Shown: piece by piece, positions 1 to 11,645 of the stretch
Position numbering within the stretch: the stretch's first letter is position 1
Layout: each line of letters starts with the position of its first letter
Assembly: GCA_947095535.1 (NCBI GenBank)
Contig: OX352772.1
Location: forward strand, 272,131,940 to 272,195,939
Direction of reading: 5' to 3'
DNA: 64,000 nt
DNA from: Poecilobothrus nobilitatus
Lineage: Eukaryota; Arthropoda; Insecta; Diptera; Dolichopodidae
The notes under the pieces: generated by a model
Told to the model about the DNA's origin: nothing
The model's database searches: none
What the model saw: only the letters and a program-made list of their open reading frames with translations
Position numbers and translations under genes: made by a program

Positions 1-536
1 CATATGTAAATGGTATATTAGATTTTTAGTAAAATTGACAAATTAAAATTGAGTAAGTATTTCATTGAGATTGTATTTCAATTTTTTATAACAATTGGGT
101 ACGATTGCTGTTCTAAACCTTTGCCGTCAATTTGTATTTAATTTTAGTAAGTAAAATTTAGGGTAAAAGTTTAGAATAGGTACGTACATATATATCAGGG
201 TTTCAATAATTTTTTTAAGGGGGTTTGGGGACGGCAGCCCCCACTTTATTAAATACAATATTATTGAAATATGTAAAAAAAAAATGGGATTTCATAGTTG
301 ATTATAAAATCAACGTCCCAATAATTTGTTTGGGGGTGGTAGTCCCACTATTTTAAATACTCTTCCACTACTTTTAATTTAAAAAAAAATTCATTATTTT
401 AACTGAATTTTCATTGTGCAAAATTACAAAGGAATAGGACAATGTACAAAATAGCAAAATTTGAAAACAATCGGGCGCGGTTACTATTCTAAATCTTTGT
501 AGTTATTTTATTGCATGTCTATACTTTCTATTTCTA
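1..536. other. AT-rich non-coding DNA with internal direct repeats
   Basis: No coding signal is seen. Two pairs of diverged direct repeats occur: about 93-125 against 468-499 (a block ending TCTAAAYCTTTG) and about 197-257 against 305-361 (a G-run, then a C-rich stretch, then ATTTTAAATAC-like sequence). They lie just upstream of the P-like transposase and may be its 5' non-coding part, but no terminal inverted repeat is recognisable. Confidence 0.4.
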
Positions 537-2998
537 ATGCTTTCTATTTGCATGTGTATGTTTGTAAATATTAGAATGTTTAAGGATGTAACAAAAGATT
601 CACGTCGGCCAGGTATACCTTGCGTAGTATGCAAAAGAAGGAAACGGGACTTTGTTGGCAAGTTTTACAGTTTTCCTAAAAAAAAACCTTTAATTGAAAT
701 TTGGGCAACAAAGTGTAGCGTAAGTATTGAAAATATAACAAATAAAAAATTTTATATGCGAAGATCACTTTGAGAAAAAATTTTTAGGACGAAAGCTAAA
801 AAAGGCGCTATTCCTTCTTTATTTTTACCTGAACTAAATATTAAAGAAACTATTAATATTAATATTTTTGTGTTTAATGAAAACATTGATCCTTTGCTTC
901 CATTTTCTCATATAAACTCACAGCCGAAAGAACATTCAACTTTTGGTAAAGAAAACTATAATTTTTCTGAAAACAGTAAAACTTCGTATGCAAGTAAAAC
1001 TTATTCAAATATAAACATAGAAAAATTAAGTGTACCTTTTGAACATTTTCGAGCAGTATCAGTATCTCCGAATGAATTTAATTCAGAAAAACATGATTTT
1101 TGTAGGCATTGTTTAACATTTCAAAAAAAGGAAAATTTTTATTTCAAAAAATACTCAGGAGTTAATAAAACATTAGGTTTCATTAAAAAAGAAAATATAA
1201 AAAAAATTTAGCTTTAAGAATTCAAAATAAAAAACTAAAACAACAAAGCAAAAAAGAAAAGCAGAATTCAATATGTAATTTAATTGATAAGCAATCTCAT
1301 TTAGCAGACGAAGCGAAAACTTTTTTAAAAATGAATTTTAAAAATGTAAGAACATGGTCAGATGATGAAAAGAAAGTAGCATTAAATATACATTTTAGTT
1401 CTCCTAAGAGTTATAAATTTTTGAGGAAGGCAATAAATCTAAAATTACCGCATTTTAGTTCTCTTAATAGGTGGATTCCAATTAAATATTTAAATGTAGG
1501 TCTTAACGACAAAAATATTAGCAAATTAGGTAATATATTTTCAAATAAGGGATCACTTGAAAAAGAAGCTTAGTTAGTTTTCGATGAAATAGCTATTAGG
1601 AAGGATCTTAGTTATAATAGTGCACTGGATGAAATTATTGGTTTTTCTGATGATAGTTTTAAAAGAACAAAAGATGTCGCAAAATACGTATGTGTAATTT
1701 TGCTAAGAGGTTTAGTTCATAATTGGAAATATATTCTCAGTTTTTACACTACAGAAAAGGGCATAGGTAGTGAGGATCTTTATAATATTTTAATTCACAA
1801 TTTAGAAGTAGCTTTCAATTTAGGTATTAATCTTAGGGCAGTAATATGCGATCAGGGGGCTAGTAATAGAAAATGTTTCAAAATGTTAGGTGTTTCAATA
1901 GAAAGGCCCTTTTTTTTTTTAATTCTACTGAAGGTGAAAAAAAAATTTTTGCGCTCTTCGATCCAGTGCATTTGATCAAATCTCTTCGTAACACACTTCT
2001 TAAATATGATTTTAATACCGTTGATGGCCAAGTTTCATTCAAAATCATTCAGTCTCTTTATTTTCATAAAAGAAACAAAGTAAAAAAATGTGCCCGAAAC
2101 TTTCTAAAAAACATATTTTTCCTAATTCATTTGAAAAAATGAATGTACGATTGGCCACTCAAATTTTTAGTAATTCTGTTGCTGCTGCTATAAAAATTCT
2201 AGTTGCAACAAATAAATTTGTTGCTAGGAAATCTTGCGCTGAATCTACTGCAGAATTTGTATTCAAAATTAATAAATTATTTGACTGTTTAAATAGTAAA
2301 AAATTATACGATAGGAACCCATTTCGTTCAGCATTGCAGCAAAACAACTATATTTTCAAAATCTGTTAGAAATGCAAAATTATTTTCAAAAAATAAGGAC
2401 TATCACATCTAAAAAAATTGATTGCATTGACGGTATGGTCCAGACCTTAACAGGGATTACGGAATTAAGTTCCGACATCTTTTCATTTTATAACACAGGT
2501 GAGTGTTCATATTTATTACTATCGCGTTTAAATCAGGATGTCTTAGAAAATTTATTCTCTTTAATTATGTATAGAAATGGTTGTAGCAATAATCCTTCGA
2601 TAAAGGAATTTAGTAATATATTAGCAAAATTAATGTCTGTTAAATTAATTAATTATAATTTTGAACACTCTAACTGCGAAGAAGATGATGCAGAGTTTCT
2701 TAATAAAGAAAATTTAAAAGATTACGAAACAGAACAAAATGATTTGGAATCCAATGAGGGAAATTTTGATGAAACTGATGATAGTATAACCAATATAGTT
2801 AATAATTATTTAGAAGAAAATCAGTTAGAAAATTTGGAAATTGATAAAACAGAACAGGAAAATATTGTGTCGAAAAATGCCGAAAGGTACATTTGTGGCT
2901 ATATTATTTTTAAATTAATGAAAAAAATTTCTTGTGATCAATGTACTAATTCATTTATAAAAAAATTTTTGTTAAAAAATTGTTTTGTTATATAATAT
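537..2998 (+). pseudogene. P-element-like THAP transposase, decayed
   Basis: Successive blocks in different plus-strand frames read as one P-element/THAP9-type transposase. The probable start is the Met at 576. A CVVC pair of the C2CH THAP zinc finger follows; the partner Cys-His (CEDHF, 757-771) and an IPSLF motif (810-824) sit in other frames, so at least two frameshifts lie in the DNA-binding domain. The catalytic core then shows a VFDEI aspartate (1,584-1,586) and a CDQGASN aspartate (1,850-1,852), followed by a FDPVHLIKSLRN-type block near 1,965-1,995 and a C-terminal block to 2,995 with an acidic stretch. Frame changes and stops at about 1,211, 1,573 and 1,920 show it is dead. The family moves DNA by cut-and-paste. 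No P-type inverted termini or target duplication were found. Confidence 0.8.
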
Positions 2999-4499
2999 TT
3001 TATTGTTTTGTTATATATTTTATTTTTTTTGATATAATTTTATAATTATTTTTTGTTTTGATTTTGAATTTAAAAATATTTGAATTTTTATTATTTTTTA
3101 ATTTTAAGTAATAAAAATTGGGTTTTTTACGCCAATTGGAAAATTGTTATTATATTATAATACACTATATTTTTTAATTTTCCAGTTGGCTTTTTCCCTG
3201 CTAAAATTGATCTTATTCTTTATTTTTTTTATTTATTATTATTAAAATAACATTCTTGGCTTTCAGTACATTATTCATCTTGCTTTAAAAACCTTCAATA
3301 GGTAAATTGCATTTTTGATTTTTAAAATGCGATACTTATTAGCTAAAAAAATAAAAAATTTAAACCCGACTTGTAAGTACCATAATGCTTGTAAGAGTTA
3401 AGAACGCTAGCAATTTAAAATAAAAAATCATGCAATTACGCAAACCATATATTATAAATTATATTTATTTAAAAATTGTTAACGAAAGAAAAAAGTACTA
3501 ACCGTTTTTATTATAAAAATTATTATAAGAGTAACTATATTATTAATATAATTCACACATTCAAACATTAATACATTCAACAATGATATTGTACCATTTA
3601 TATACCTACTATTGCAAATTAGTTTCTATTCTTTATGTTAAATAAATTCTTTATTTACATTTTACACATTCATATTATTTTCATAAGTAATATAAATACA
3701 TTTAAGTGTACATTTACGAGTACATTTACGAGTGTAAAAAATGATTTAGTCTCATTTACAAAATGCTTATAATTTATAAGTGAAAATATTTTGAGTATTG
3801 AGTAAATTTGAGTACAATAAAATGTGTATTGAGTAATTTTGGGTACAAAACGTTTTTAAGAAATTAACTAAAAAATTTTATACTGGATGAATACTCTATG
3901 TATATAGTTTCTTTATGGTAGTACTCGAATTTAGCCAAAATACACGATAACAAATCTTGAATACATGCATTTTTCGTTCACACAACTTTAGTTTAAATTC
4001 CAAAACAATTAAAATATTTTAAAAATTACTTTATTTATTTATCATTATAATTAGAAATAAAGAAAAAAAAAAGAATTCACTTTGAAAATACCCTATTATT
4101 ACAAATGGTATAATAAAATTCTATTTGTAATAAGTATTTGTGGTTTTATATTTTAAAACTGGTTAGATGTCTATCAATGATTTTGGTTGTATTTCTTTGT
4201 TTGTAATTTTAAATATTTTATTTATTCAAAACATAATGCAAAAAACGTATTTTTAACATTTTTCTTTCAATCTAACATTTTCGTATAAAGAGTATATCTT
4301 TTGTATTTTAAAATTGAAGTAAATCAAATAATTATATATTATAACATGGCAACACTATATAAATAATTTACTTCTGATTTCTGAAGTATTCTATTTTGGA
4401 TGGACTGATTATGTGTTAATCAAGTATATATAATGTTTATCTATGTATGCGTTAGTATTTAATATTTTTTTCTATATCAATAGAAATGCATGAGTAGTT
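2999..4499. other. Gene-free AT-rich stretch
   Basis: No ORF with family resemblance. It holds one hairpin (3,131-3,190, listed separately) and short local repeats such as the doubled TACATTTACGAGT near 3,712-3,737 and GAGTA-rich runs near 3,790-3,850. Confidence 0.5.
3131..3190. repeat. Inverted repeat, 15-bp arms
   Basis: GCCAATTGGAAAATT at 3,131-3,145 pairs with AATTTTCCAGTTGGC at 3,176-3,190 with one G-T type mismatch and a 30-nt AT-rich loop. It lies about 135 bp past the end of the P-like transposase. It could be a subterminal part of that element, a tiny MITE remnant or chance. Confidence 0.55.
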
Positions 4500-4516
4500 T
4501 TTATTTAAAATAAAAA

Positions 4517-4830
4517 AAAAAATAAAATAATAAGTAAAAAAAATAATTTTTAAAATACATATGCTTTTATCAAAACCGAATTCGCCCCCTAAAAAGTAAA
4601 AATAAAATTGATTGCAAAACTTTAGCTTTTTGGACTGTTATAATATAAAAGTGAGTTGCTAGTGCAAGCATTTTGGACTGTTATAATATAAAAGTAAATT
4701 GCTGGAATAAGGTTAAATAAAAATCTGCGAAATTTGAGGTTCGTGTTTCTTTTTTATTCCAGCGCATTCGGTTTTGATAAAAGCATATGTATTTTAAAAA
4801 TTATTTTTTTTACTTATTATTTTATTTTAT
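4517..4830. mobile_element. Palindromic MITE with about 65-bp inverted ends
   Basis: The left end (about 4,520-4,584) and right end (about 4,763-4,828) are reverse complements over roughly 65 bp with only a few mismatches, including a shared CATATGCTTTTATC block. The roughly 180-bp centre has no coding potential but holds a 43-bp tandem pair: TTTTGGACTGTTATAATATA occurs at 4,628 and again at 4,671. Non-autonomous DNA transposons and fold-back elements look like this. No clear target-site duplication was identified, so the superfamily is unknown. Confidence 0.75.
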
Positions 4831-4840
4831 ACTTTTTAGT

Positions 4841-5605
4841 TTTAAATGAAACACATAATTTAAATTTAAAAAATATGGGATATTTTTATATACATTAATT
4901 ATTGTTTCTGATATAAAATACGTTTTACAATTTTATACCAAATGTTTAAGTAAATTAAGAGACGTTAAATCGATTCCATTACAGCAAGAGTAAACATTTT
5001 TTATTTCAGTAATTCATAAATAATAAAAGTACCTCGAAGGGTTAAATATGTACCAAAATACTGTGATTATAAATATTACAATCCAATTTTAGTTGAAACA
5101 TTATTTCTAACACGTATGAAAATGATATACATAAATGTATTTTACTGCATATTTCTATAGAATAGTATTAGTAGTATATCGTATATCCAAACAAACATTT
5201 AACCTTGAAGACCTACCTATATACCTAATCCCTTAATAAGATCATGCAGTAAAAATTGTTGACAAATATCTTGATTTAAATTATAAACAAATGGAGCGGA
5301 AGAAAATAATTTAGGAAATTAGTTTAACATAATATTATTTACATACGTACGTACATATTTACATACGTAGTTTTAATTTTTTGTGTTGACAAAATTTTAT
5401 TTGTAAATCATAATGCGTAATGCGCAAAAGCATAATTTTGTAATGATCTTTACTTTTTATATTCTTTACTATGTACATACAAAAATATATTATGTATGTA
5501 TGTAGTTTGAATTTGGCAATTGGAATTATTTTGAATGAAATTTTATATGTATAACTATGTACACAATCGACATAATAAATGTTCCTAAATAAAACACATA
5601 AAACA
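4841..5605. other. Gene-free stretch with a partial SINE-body copy
   Basis: AT-rich, with GTACGTAC/ATGTATGT microsatellite-like motifs. Positions 5,242-5,300 resemble the start of the two repeats at 5,606 and 6,007 (shared GTTGACA...GATTTAAAT...TAAACAAATG), so this looks like a third, truncated copy. The 87-codon frame here has no recognisable protein features. Confidence 0.45.
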
Positions 5606-5985
5606 TTAATTTTTAACGCCATGCATATTCAATATGCAATAAAGAATGTTGACAACAAATATTCTGATTTAAATCCTAAACAAATGTTTTAAAACAAAAT
5701 AATTTAGCAACATAAAAATATTGTACCTATATACTTTGTGTTTTGCTAAATTCTAATACAAAATACATGTGCACATCAAGATTGATTGAACTAAATTATT
5801 ATAGGAGGAAAGATCAAATAATATGTGTATATTATACATAAAATTTTATTAAAAAAATGTTGATGAATACAGTTAACAAAAAAAAAAATGTACGTACACG
5901 AATTGGATTCGAACCAAATTACTCTTACTTTCAAAACCTGTACACTCTCCTCTGCACTATACAACACTTAAATATTTAATGAACA
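5606..5985 (-). mobile_element. tRNA-derived SINE, copy 1
   Basis: On the minus strand an RNA polymerase III A box (TAGTGCAGAGG, 5,949-5,959) is followed 34 bp later by a B box (GGTTCGAATCC, 5,905-5,915). Both fit the tRNA promoter consensus. The body toward lower coordinates (GTTGATGAATA at about 5,858; TATTATAGGAG at about 5,798; ATGCATATTCAATATGCA at about 5,620) recurs in the next copy. This box order and spacing is the head of a tRNA-derived SINE. The source tRNA was not identified. Confidence 0.65.
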
Positions 5986-6006
5986 TATTTACGAACATAA
6001 AATCTT

Positions 6007-6378
6007 AATTTTAAACCATGCATATTTAATATGCATTAAAGAATGTTGACAGCAAATATTTTGATTTAAATACTAAACAAATGTTGTAAACAAAATAATT
6101 TAGCAACATACATAAAAATATACTATTATAGGAGAAAAGATCAAAAATATATTGCGTGTGTATTGTATGCATGAATTTAGAGATAAAAATTTAAGTTTCA
6201 AATTCATATATACAAAATATATACATATTTTATTCAAAAAATGTTGATGAATAGATAGTTAAAAAAAAAAGTTGCATGTGAACTGAACTCGAACAACATG
6301 ACCCCCACTTTTGAAACCTGTATACTTTCCTCTGCACCATACAACACTTACAAATGTTGCTAACAGATTACGAAGATA
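6007..6378 (-). mobile_element. tRNA-derived SINE, copy 2
   Basis: A second copy of the same module in the same orientation, about 400 bp from the first. The A box (TGGTGCAGAGG, 6,329-6,339) is intact; the B box (6,285-6,294) has lost its last consensus C. The body matches copy 1 block by block, with an extra insert of about 70 bp near 6,170-6,235. The closeness of the two copies suggests either tandem duplication or insertion of one beside the other. Confidence 0.6.
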
Positions 6379-6991
6379 ATAAAAAGCGTGACAGAATGAC
6401 AAATAAATAAATAAATAAACCGACAGCGACGAGTTAATATAAAAGCATATAATATGTGACTGTTAACCCTAGTTGACTTGTGCTTTTTTGTGAAATTACC
6501 TTTCAAATATAGTTTCTGGTATTATGGGTTAAAAGAATTTTAACGTAAGAAATTTATAAAGAAAATTTAAATTTAAATTTGAGCGGTAAGTTATCCAATG
6601 TGTTTAACTTGAATTTTTTTATTAAAATAAGTTAATTTTTTTTATAGAAGTGAGAAATTAAAATTTGTTTTACAAGTTTAATAAAAAGTTAAAGTTAAGC
6701 TCATATACGTATGCGAAATATATAATGCACAAATTCTTTTGTTCTTAATCATTCATCAATCAAGAAGTTGGAACATAATTTCTATTCAAAAAGTAAGAAA
6801 ACATTTTTTTTATTATTGTTTAGAATTTGTTTCCAAATTTATTTGATAGTCTCAATTATTTTATTCATTAACTTGTTGCAAAACTTATAATTAAAATTTT
6901 CTATTTTTCTGACTACTTTATTTATCTACATACTTTTATTATCTTTTCCATGTCTTTTGCTTTCATATAATATATTCATCCTCTGTTTAGA
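6379..6991. other. Gene-free stretch with an (AAAT)n tract
   Basis: An AAATAAATAAATAAATAAA tract at about 6,400-6,419 is followed by AT-rich DNA with no protein resemblance. The tract is LINE/SINE-tail-like. Confidence 0.4.
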
Positions 6992-7110
6992 ATGTTTCAA
7001 AATATAAAATTAGATTCCCGCAAATCAGGTAGAACCTGCGCCACATGCTAAAATAGTAGGCTGAATTTGAATGCAAGGCTCTACAGGTTACCGATAGTAG
7101 CTTGTAGCTT
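6992..7110 (+). pseudogene. THAP-domain N-terminus, second P-like relic
   Basis: From the ATG at 6,992 the frame aligns with the N-terminus of the P-like transposase at 576: MFxxx...DSR...G..C..C, then an in-frame stop where the first copy has a Lys, then a RLYRLP segment equal to the KFYSFP region of a THAP finger. The resemblance ends by about 7,110, so only the first half of the zinc finger remains. It is a separate insertion, not a continuation of the copy at 537-2,998. Confidence 0.55.
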
Positions 7111-7119
7111 GTAGATAGT

Positions 7120-7890
7120 ATAGTAGCTTGTTTGATATATGGACTTCAAAATGTATTTATTTATCTTATAATTTTGTTCTACAAGAGTTTTTTATGCCGA
7201 CTTGAACGTTTAATTGAATTCAAAGCTTTTTTTATTTTGAAACTGCAATTCGGCTTTTTCCCTTTTTTTAAAATATTACATCAACAAAAATTAAATTAGG
7301 TCAAAATTTTCAGAATTATAATTTTTTCATTCAGTATAGAGTTTTATACATCACATGAGTTTTTAATCTTACATACTTTATTTATAATCTGTTTGCAAAA
7401 TTCCTAAATTCATAAAAAAGAAATAAAAAAGTACCCTCAGAGGTTAACATTTCGATAGGTATTTATAAAATGTAAAATTTTCTAAGCAAAGAAAAAATTA
7501 ATATGCATATACATATACATATATATATACATATCTATATATATATGGCTGGCTATACTACTCTATACTCTCCATTCATTAATAATTTTTTGGCTACTTC
7601 TTTTTATAAATTAAAGTAAAGTGACTGAAAATAAAAAAATATAAACTATTCATAAAATATATGAAATGAATAGAAAAAAAAAATCTAACAGCCTAACACA
7701 TACCAATAACATTTTAAATAAAAAAAAACCTTTTTACTTTTGTGACTTGTTTGATTTTTCTTTAGAAAAATGAAAAAAATAAATTTGAAGAATGAAGAAT
7801 GAGAAGAACAGGCAAAAATAATATGTTCATTTTTTTAATCCAATGTTTTCTCTTTCTTTGGGGCACTACAAATTAAAAAAAATTGTGAGA
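7120..7890. other. Gene-free stretch with a TATACA microsatellite
   Basis: No protein resemblance. A (CATATA)n-type microsatellite occupies about 7,500-7,545. Confidence 0.45.
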
Positions 7891-7891
7891 G

Positions 7892-8150
7892 ATTTTTTGT
7901 TCTACTTGCGTTATCTATATATACATATAGAATTTCTGGTATAATTGTATTTAAAATTTTAAGATTGTGTGTATTATGGTGTGCATGATCAATAGATAAA
8001 GCGAAAAATGTATGAAAAAATTAAAAGAACTTTTTGTGTTTTGAAAGCTTTTCATTTTTATATTCACTAATACGTAGGCTAATTTTTACATGAAGTTTGA
8101 GTTCGACCAGAAATTATATATATATAGATAACGCAAGCAGAACAAAAAAT
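7892..8150. repeat. Fold-back with about 45-bp inverted arms
   Basis: The arms 7,892-7,940 and 8,106-8,150 are reverse complements except for a small indel and one or two mismatches. Both contain the GCGTTATCTATATATA block and its complement. The 165-bp centre is non-coding. Likely a MITE or fold-back element. It ends about 45 bp before the LINE remnant. Confidence 0.65.
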
Positions 8151-8195
8151 ATCAATAAGAATTCTCGAAATTTTTTCAGATTTTAAGGGCCCCAT

Positions 8196-9199
8196 TTGCT
8201 TTTTAATTTTTTCCTATTACTTTTTTTCTCTTTCTCAAATCTCCTCAATAGTTCTTTTAAAAAATATCCTTTAAAACTTCTTTTTAAAAGAATGCATTTG
8301 ATAAAAGACAATATTGCCATATCATCATCAATATTGCCATGTAAATCTCTTTACACTTGCTTAGTTCGTCCCAATTTAGAATATGCCAGCCAGGTGTGGA
8401 GTCCATTTTATAAAACCCATATATTCAGAATTGAATCTGTTAAAAAAAAATTTCTTAAATATGCCCTATGTCATCTCCCTTGGGAAGATCCTTATAATCT
8501 ACCTCCGTATGAACATAGACTAAACCTTTTACATATGTGTACGCTTGAAAAACGTCGTAACTTCGCAGACATATTATTCTTGACAGAATTGGTAAAAGGT
8601 AATATTTTATCTGCATAATTATTAGCCAACATTAGCTTTTGTACCAATACTAGGCTAAGATCGGTTAACCTCTTTAATTTCAAGTTTCATCGCACTAATT
8701 ATGGTAAGTTTGAACCACTTAATAGAATGATGTCTCTATGCAACTTACACAAATCCCAAATTAACTTTCAACTAACCAAAGAATCTTTAAAAAGAGATTT
8801 ATATTCATGTCATTGAAACTGCATTATCGAGATATATTTATTTTTTTTTTTTACTTATATTAATCGATGGTTAATTTTGATTTGTAATTTCATGCAGTTT
8901 GTTAATAATAACTATGATTTTAATGTCATATATATTATTTAATTAAAAATTTTAGTTTTTTGTAATAAATTTTTATCTTTAACTTGTTCTTTTTTTTCCT
9001 TATAAATTTTATTTTTGTTTAAATTTATAATGTGGAATAGTATTTACGAGTATTAATTATTATATTAAATGTCATAAATATTTTGTAAATTTTTATTTAT
9101 AAAATTATTGTTTAAATTTAATAATTTTTTTTTTTTCTAATTGAATTATATTGTAACTTGCTTGTGTTAAGCTTGAACTAAATAAATAAATAAATCATT
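8196..9199 (+). mobile_element. Jockey-like LINE, 5'-truncated 3' end
   Basis: From about 8,290 the frame reads as the C-terminal region of a non-LTR reverse transcriptase: SLYTCLVRPNLEYASQVW followed by a RIESVKKKFLKYAL block and a LPPYEHRLNLL block, as in Jockey-type LINEs. A stop at 8,616-8,618 interrupts the frame; coding resemblance resumes in the same frame (RTNYGKFEPLNRM) to the stop at 8,814-8,816. About 360 bp of 3' UTR ends in a TAAATAAATAAATAAAT tail near 9,178-9,196, the usual short-repeat tail of such elements. The catalytic RT core and everything upstream is absent, as expected for incomplete target-primed reverse transcription. Confidence 0.75.
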
Positions 9200-9255
9200 T
9201 GTATGATTCACAAAATTTTTTTTTTGAAACTAAAGTTTTTTAAGTACCTATTTAT

Positions 9256-10440
9256 TATACCCTACACATTAAGTATAGGGTATATTAACTTTGGTATGGT
9301 GTTTGTAACCACCAAAAGGAAGCGAGTTAGATACGGACATCTATATATATTCTGAATTAGGATCACCTCCTGAGTCGATTTAGCGATGCCCGTCCGTCCG
9401 TCCCTACGCACGATAGCTCAAAAATTAGTGAAGCTATCTTGATGAAATTTATATAGTAGGTTACTAATTACGAAAGGGAGGCTAAGTTCGAATCTGGACA
9501 AAATCGGTCCATGGGTTCGGGTACCTCCCATACAACTCCCAAAACCGAATACGCATATCTTCGAAATTTATAAAGATAGAAACTTAAAATTTTGTACGAG
9601 GATGTGTTTCCCTGAATCCCTGATATCCCTAAAAGTTGAGATGAATGGGAGTGGTTGTTCGGGTACCTCCCACACAACTCCGAAAACCTAACAAGCATAT
9701 CTTCGAAATTAATAAAGATAGAAACTTAAAATTTGGTACTAGAGAGTTGTTTCCTAAATCCCTGATTTGTCCAAAATTTGAGATGAACAGGAGGAGCTGT
9801 TCGGTTACGTCCCACACAACTCCTAAAACCGCACAAGCATATCTTCGAAATTAATAAATATAAAAACTTGAAATTTGATATAAGAGTGTTCTACCTTGTT
9901 CTGATGATGCCTTCACACACTTCCCAAGACCTAACAAGCATATCTTACAAATTAATAAAGATAGAAACTTCAAATTTGGTACTAGAGAGTTGTTTCCTGA
10001 ATCCCTGATTTGTCCAAAATTTGAGATGAATTGGAGGAGCTGATCGGTTAGCTCCCAGACAACTCCCAAAACCGAACAAATATATCTTCGAAATTAATAC
10101 AGATAAAAGCTTCAAATTTGATACGAGGGTGCTGTTTCCTGAACCCCTGATTCACCTAAAATTTGAGATGAATTAGAGTGGTTGGTCGGGTACCTCCCAC
10201 GCAACTTCCAAAACCGAACAAGCATATATTCGAAATTAATAAAGATAGAAACTGCAAATTTTATACGAGGGTGTTGTTTCCTGAATCCCTGATTTGCCTA
10301 AAATTTGAGATGAATTGGAATGGTTGTTCGGGTATCTCCCACACAACTCCCAAGACCGAACAAACATATCTTCGAAATAAATAAATATATTTAAAAAGTT
10401 GAAATTTGATATAAGAGTATTCTACCCTGTTCTGATAATG
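9256..10440 (+). mobile_element. DINE-1-like (Helitron-derived) element with about 143-bp tandem repeats
   Basis: It opens with a hairpin TATACCCTA (9,256-9,264) / TAGGGTATA (9,276-9,284). Next come a conserved block (GTAACCACCAAAAGGAAG), ATATATATTCTGAATTAGGATC, a CGTCCGTCCGTCC run (about 9,390-9,403) and a spacer. Then about seven tandem copies of a unit of about 143 bp follow, marked by CATATCTTCGAAAT at about 9,551, 9,697, 9,839, 9,938, 10,081, 10,223 and 10,366; one unit is short at about 99 bp. Known DINE-1/Helentron-type non-autonomous elements share this plan: 5' subterminal hairpin, unique block, central tandem repeats. ORFs across it arise only from the repeat and are not genes. Confidence 0.7.
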
Positions 10441-10839
10441 TCTCTAAAATTAAACAGCACCGACAGCTCTTCAAATTTTGAAAAAACTTCTTTTTAAATG
10501 CATACATCTCAGGTTCTGTTTAACATATTTTCAATATAAAAAATACATGATTGTTTTTTACCTTTATAAATCTACCAGAATTTTTTTAACTATATAAATC
10601 AACCAGAATTTTTTTACGTTTACTTTTTCTAATTATATCTTCAAATTGATTGGCTAAAAATATGTGTAAAAATTGTATATGGATTAGAATGTAAGGTTTT
10701 CTGTTCTTTAAATATATATGTACTCATTTTTGATTAAATACTGTACAGAAATGTGAATATGTTTTCTAATTTATTTGATTATGTTTATAGTATTTTTAAA
10801 TATACGCATATTATACGCATATTTTAAATATACGCACAT
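10441..10839. other. Gene-free AT-rich spacer
   Basis: Lies between the DINE-like element and the LINE ORF1 relic. It contains a partial tandem CAGAATTTTTTTA (about 10,575 and 10,605) and a doubled TATACGCATATT near 10,800. Some may be 5' UTR of the LINE. Confidence 0.4.
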
Positions 10840-11645
10840 GGTGACAAGGAAATTAAATCACCACAAGCCTACTTTTCAAAAATTAAGGAGGTTAATAAAT
10901 TTGGTAAGCAAATCAATATTGAACCCGTCAGCCTTCCAGAAATTAATGCTGATAGTTGTACACTACAAAGTTTAGCCTTATATATGAAAACAATGGTTGA
11001 TGTAGTACTGGATATACAAAAATCACAAATTTTTTTCTCAGCACAAATGGATGACACACAAAGCCAATTAAAAAATTTTGTAAAACATTACCAACAAGTG
11101 ATTGAAGAAAACAATCAATTAAAAGAACAAATTCTTCTCACTAATAATAAAAGTAAAAATTTGGAAATAAATTGTAACTGTTGGAATCACTTGTGGATAA
11201 ACCAACACAAATTAGTAACCAAAATAATATTGTAATAGCTGGTCTACCATCCAATCTAATAAACTCAGAAGAAACAATTCTGAAAATAGGAAATAAAATT
11301 TATGCAGATATAAAAAAGGAAGATATATTAAATATTTCCTTAATTGAAAATGGAAAGAATAATAATAAAAATAATAATCCTCTGTATTACTTTCCTCTTC
11401 AAGAATTAAAGCTGAGTTATTAAAAAAAAACGAATTCGAAAACATATCTTCACCGCAGAATTAGATTTACATGAATGCAACAACCGAGAAATCTTTTTTC
11501 ATCATCACTTTACGAATCTACAATCGAGACTTTTCTATGAGGCAAAGAATATCAAAAACTTACTTAGATTTAAATTTTTATGGATTCGTGAAAGCAATAT
11601 TCTTCTTCAAGAAAAAGAAAATTCAAAGATATTAAAGAATTAATA
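10840..11645 (+). pseudogene. LINE ORF1 relic (coiled coil and RRM-like domain)
   Basis: Three frames together read as an ORF1-type RNA-binding protein. The first block (about 10,860-11,220) is rich in heptad-like polar/hydrophobic spacing (QLKNFVKHYQQVIEENNQL) and is probably a coiled coil. The second begins NNIVIAGLP (about 11,218-11,245), typical of the RRM-like core of LINE ORF1 proteins. The third (about 11,440-11,640) carries SRLFYEAKNIKNLLRFKFLW and an RESNILL-type strand at the end of that domain. Frameshifts at about 11,220 and 11,430 break it. ORF1 proteins coat LINE RNA and act as chaperones. It lies about 1 kb upstream of the endonuclease relic in the same orientation and is probably the same element. 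Confidence 0.6.

Noticed and set aside
5359..5622. 87-codon minus-strand ORF
   Set aside because: Low-complexity Tyr/Ile/Lys composition in simple-sequence DNA. No motif.
6462..7447. Possible piggyBac-type element bounded by TTAACCCTAG and a CTCAGAGGTTAA end
   Set aside because: The two ends are not good inverted repeats and no other support was found. A similar AAGGGTTAA at about 5,037 shows the motif arises by chance in AT-rich DNA.
9468..10384. Several 60-76-codon ORFs on both strands
   Set aside because: Artefacts of the about 143-bp tandem repeat in the first DINE-1-like element.
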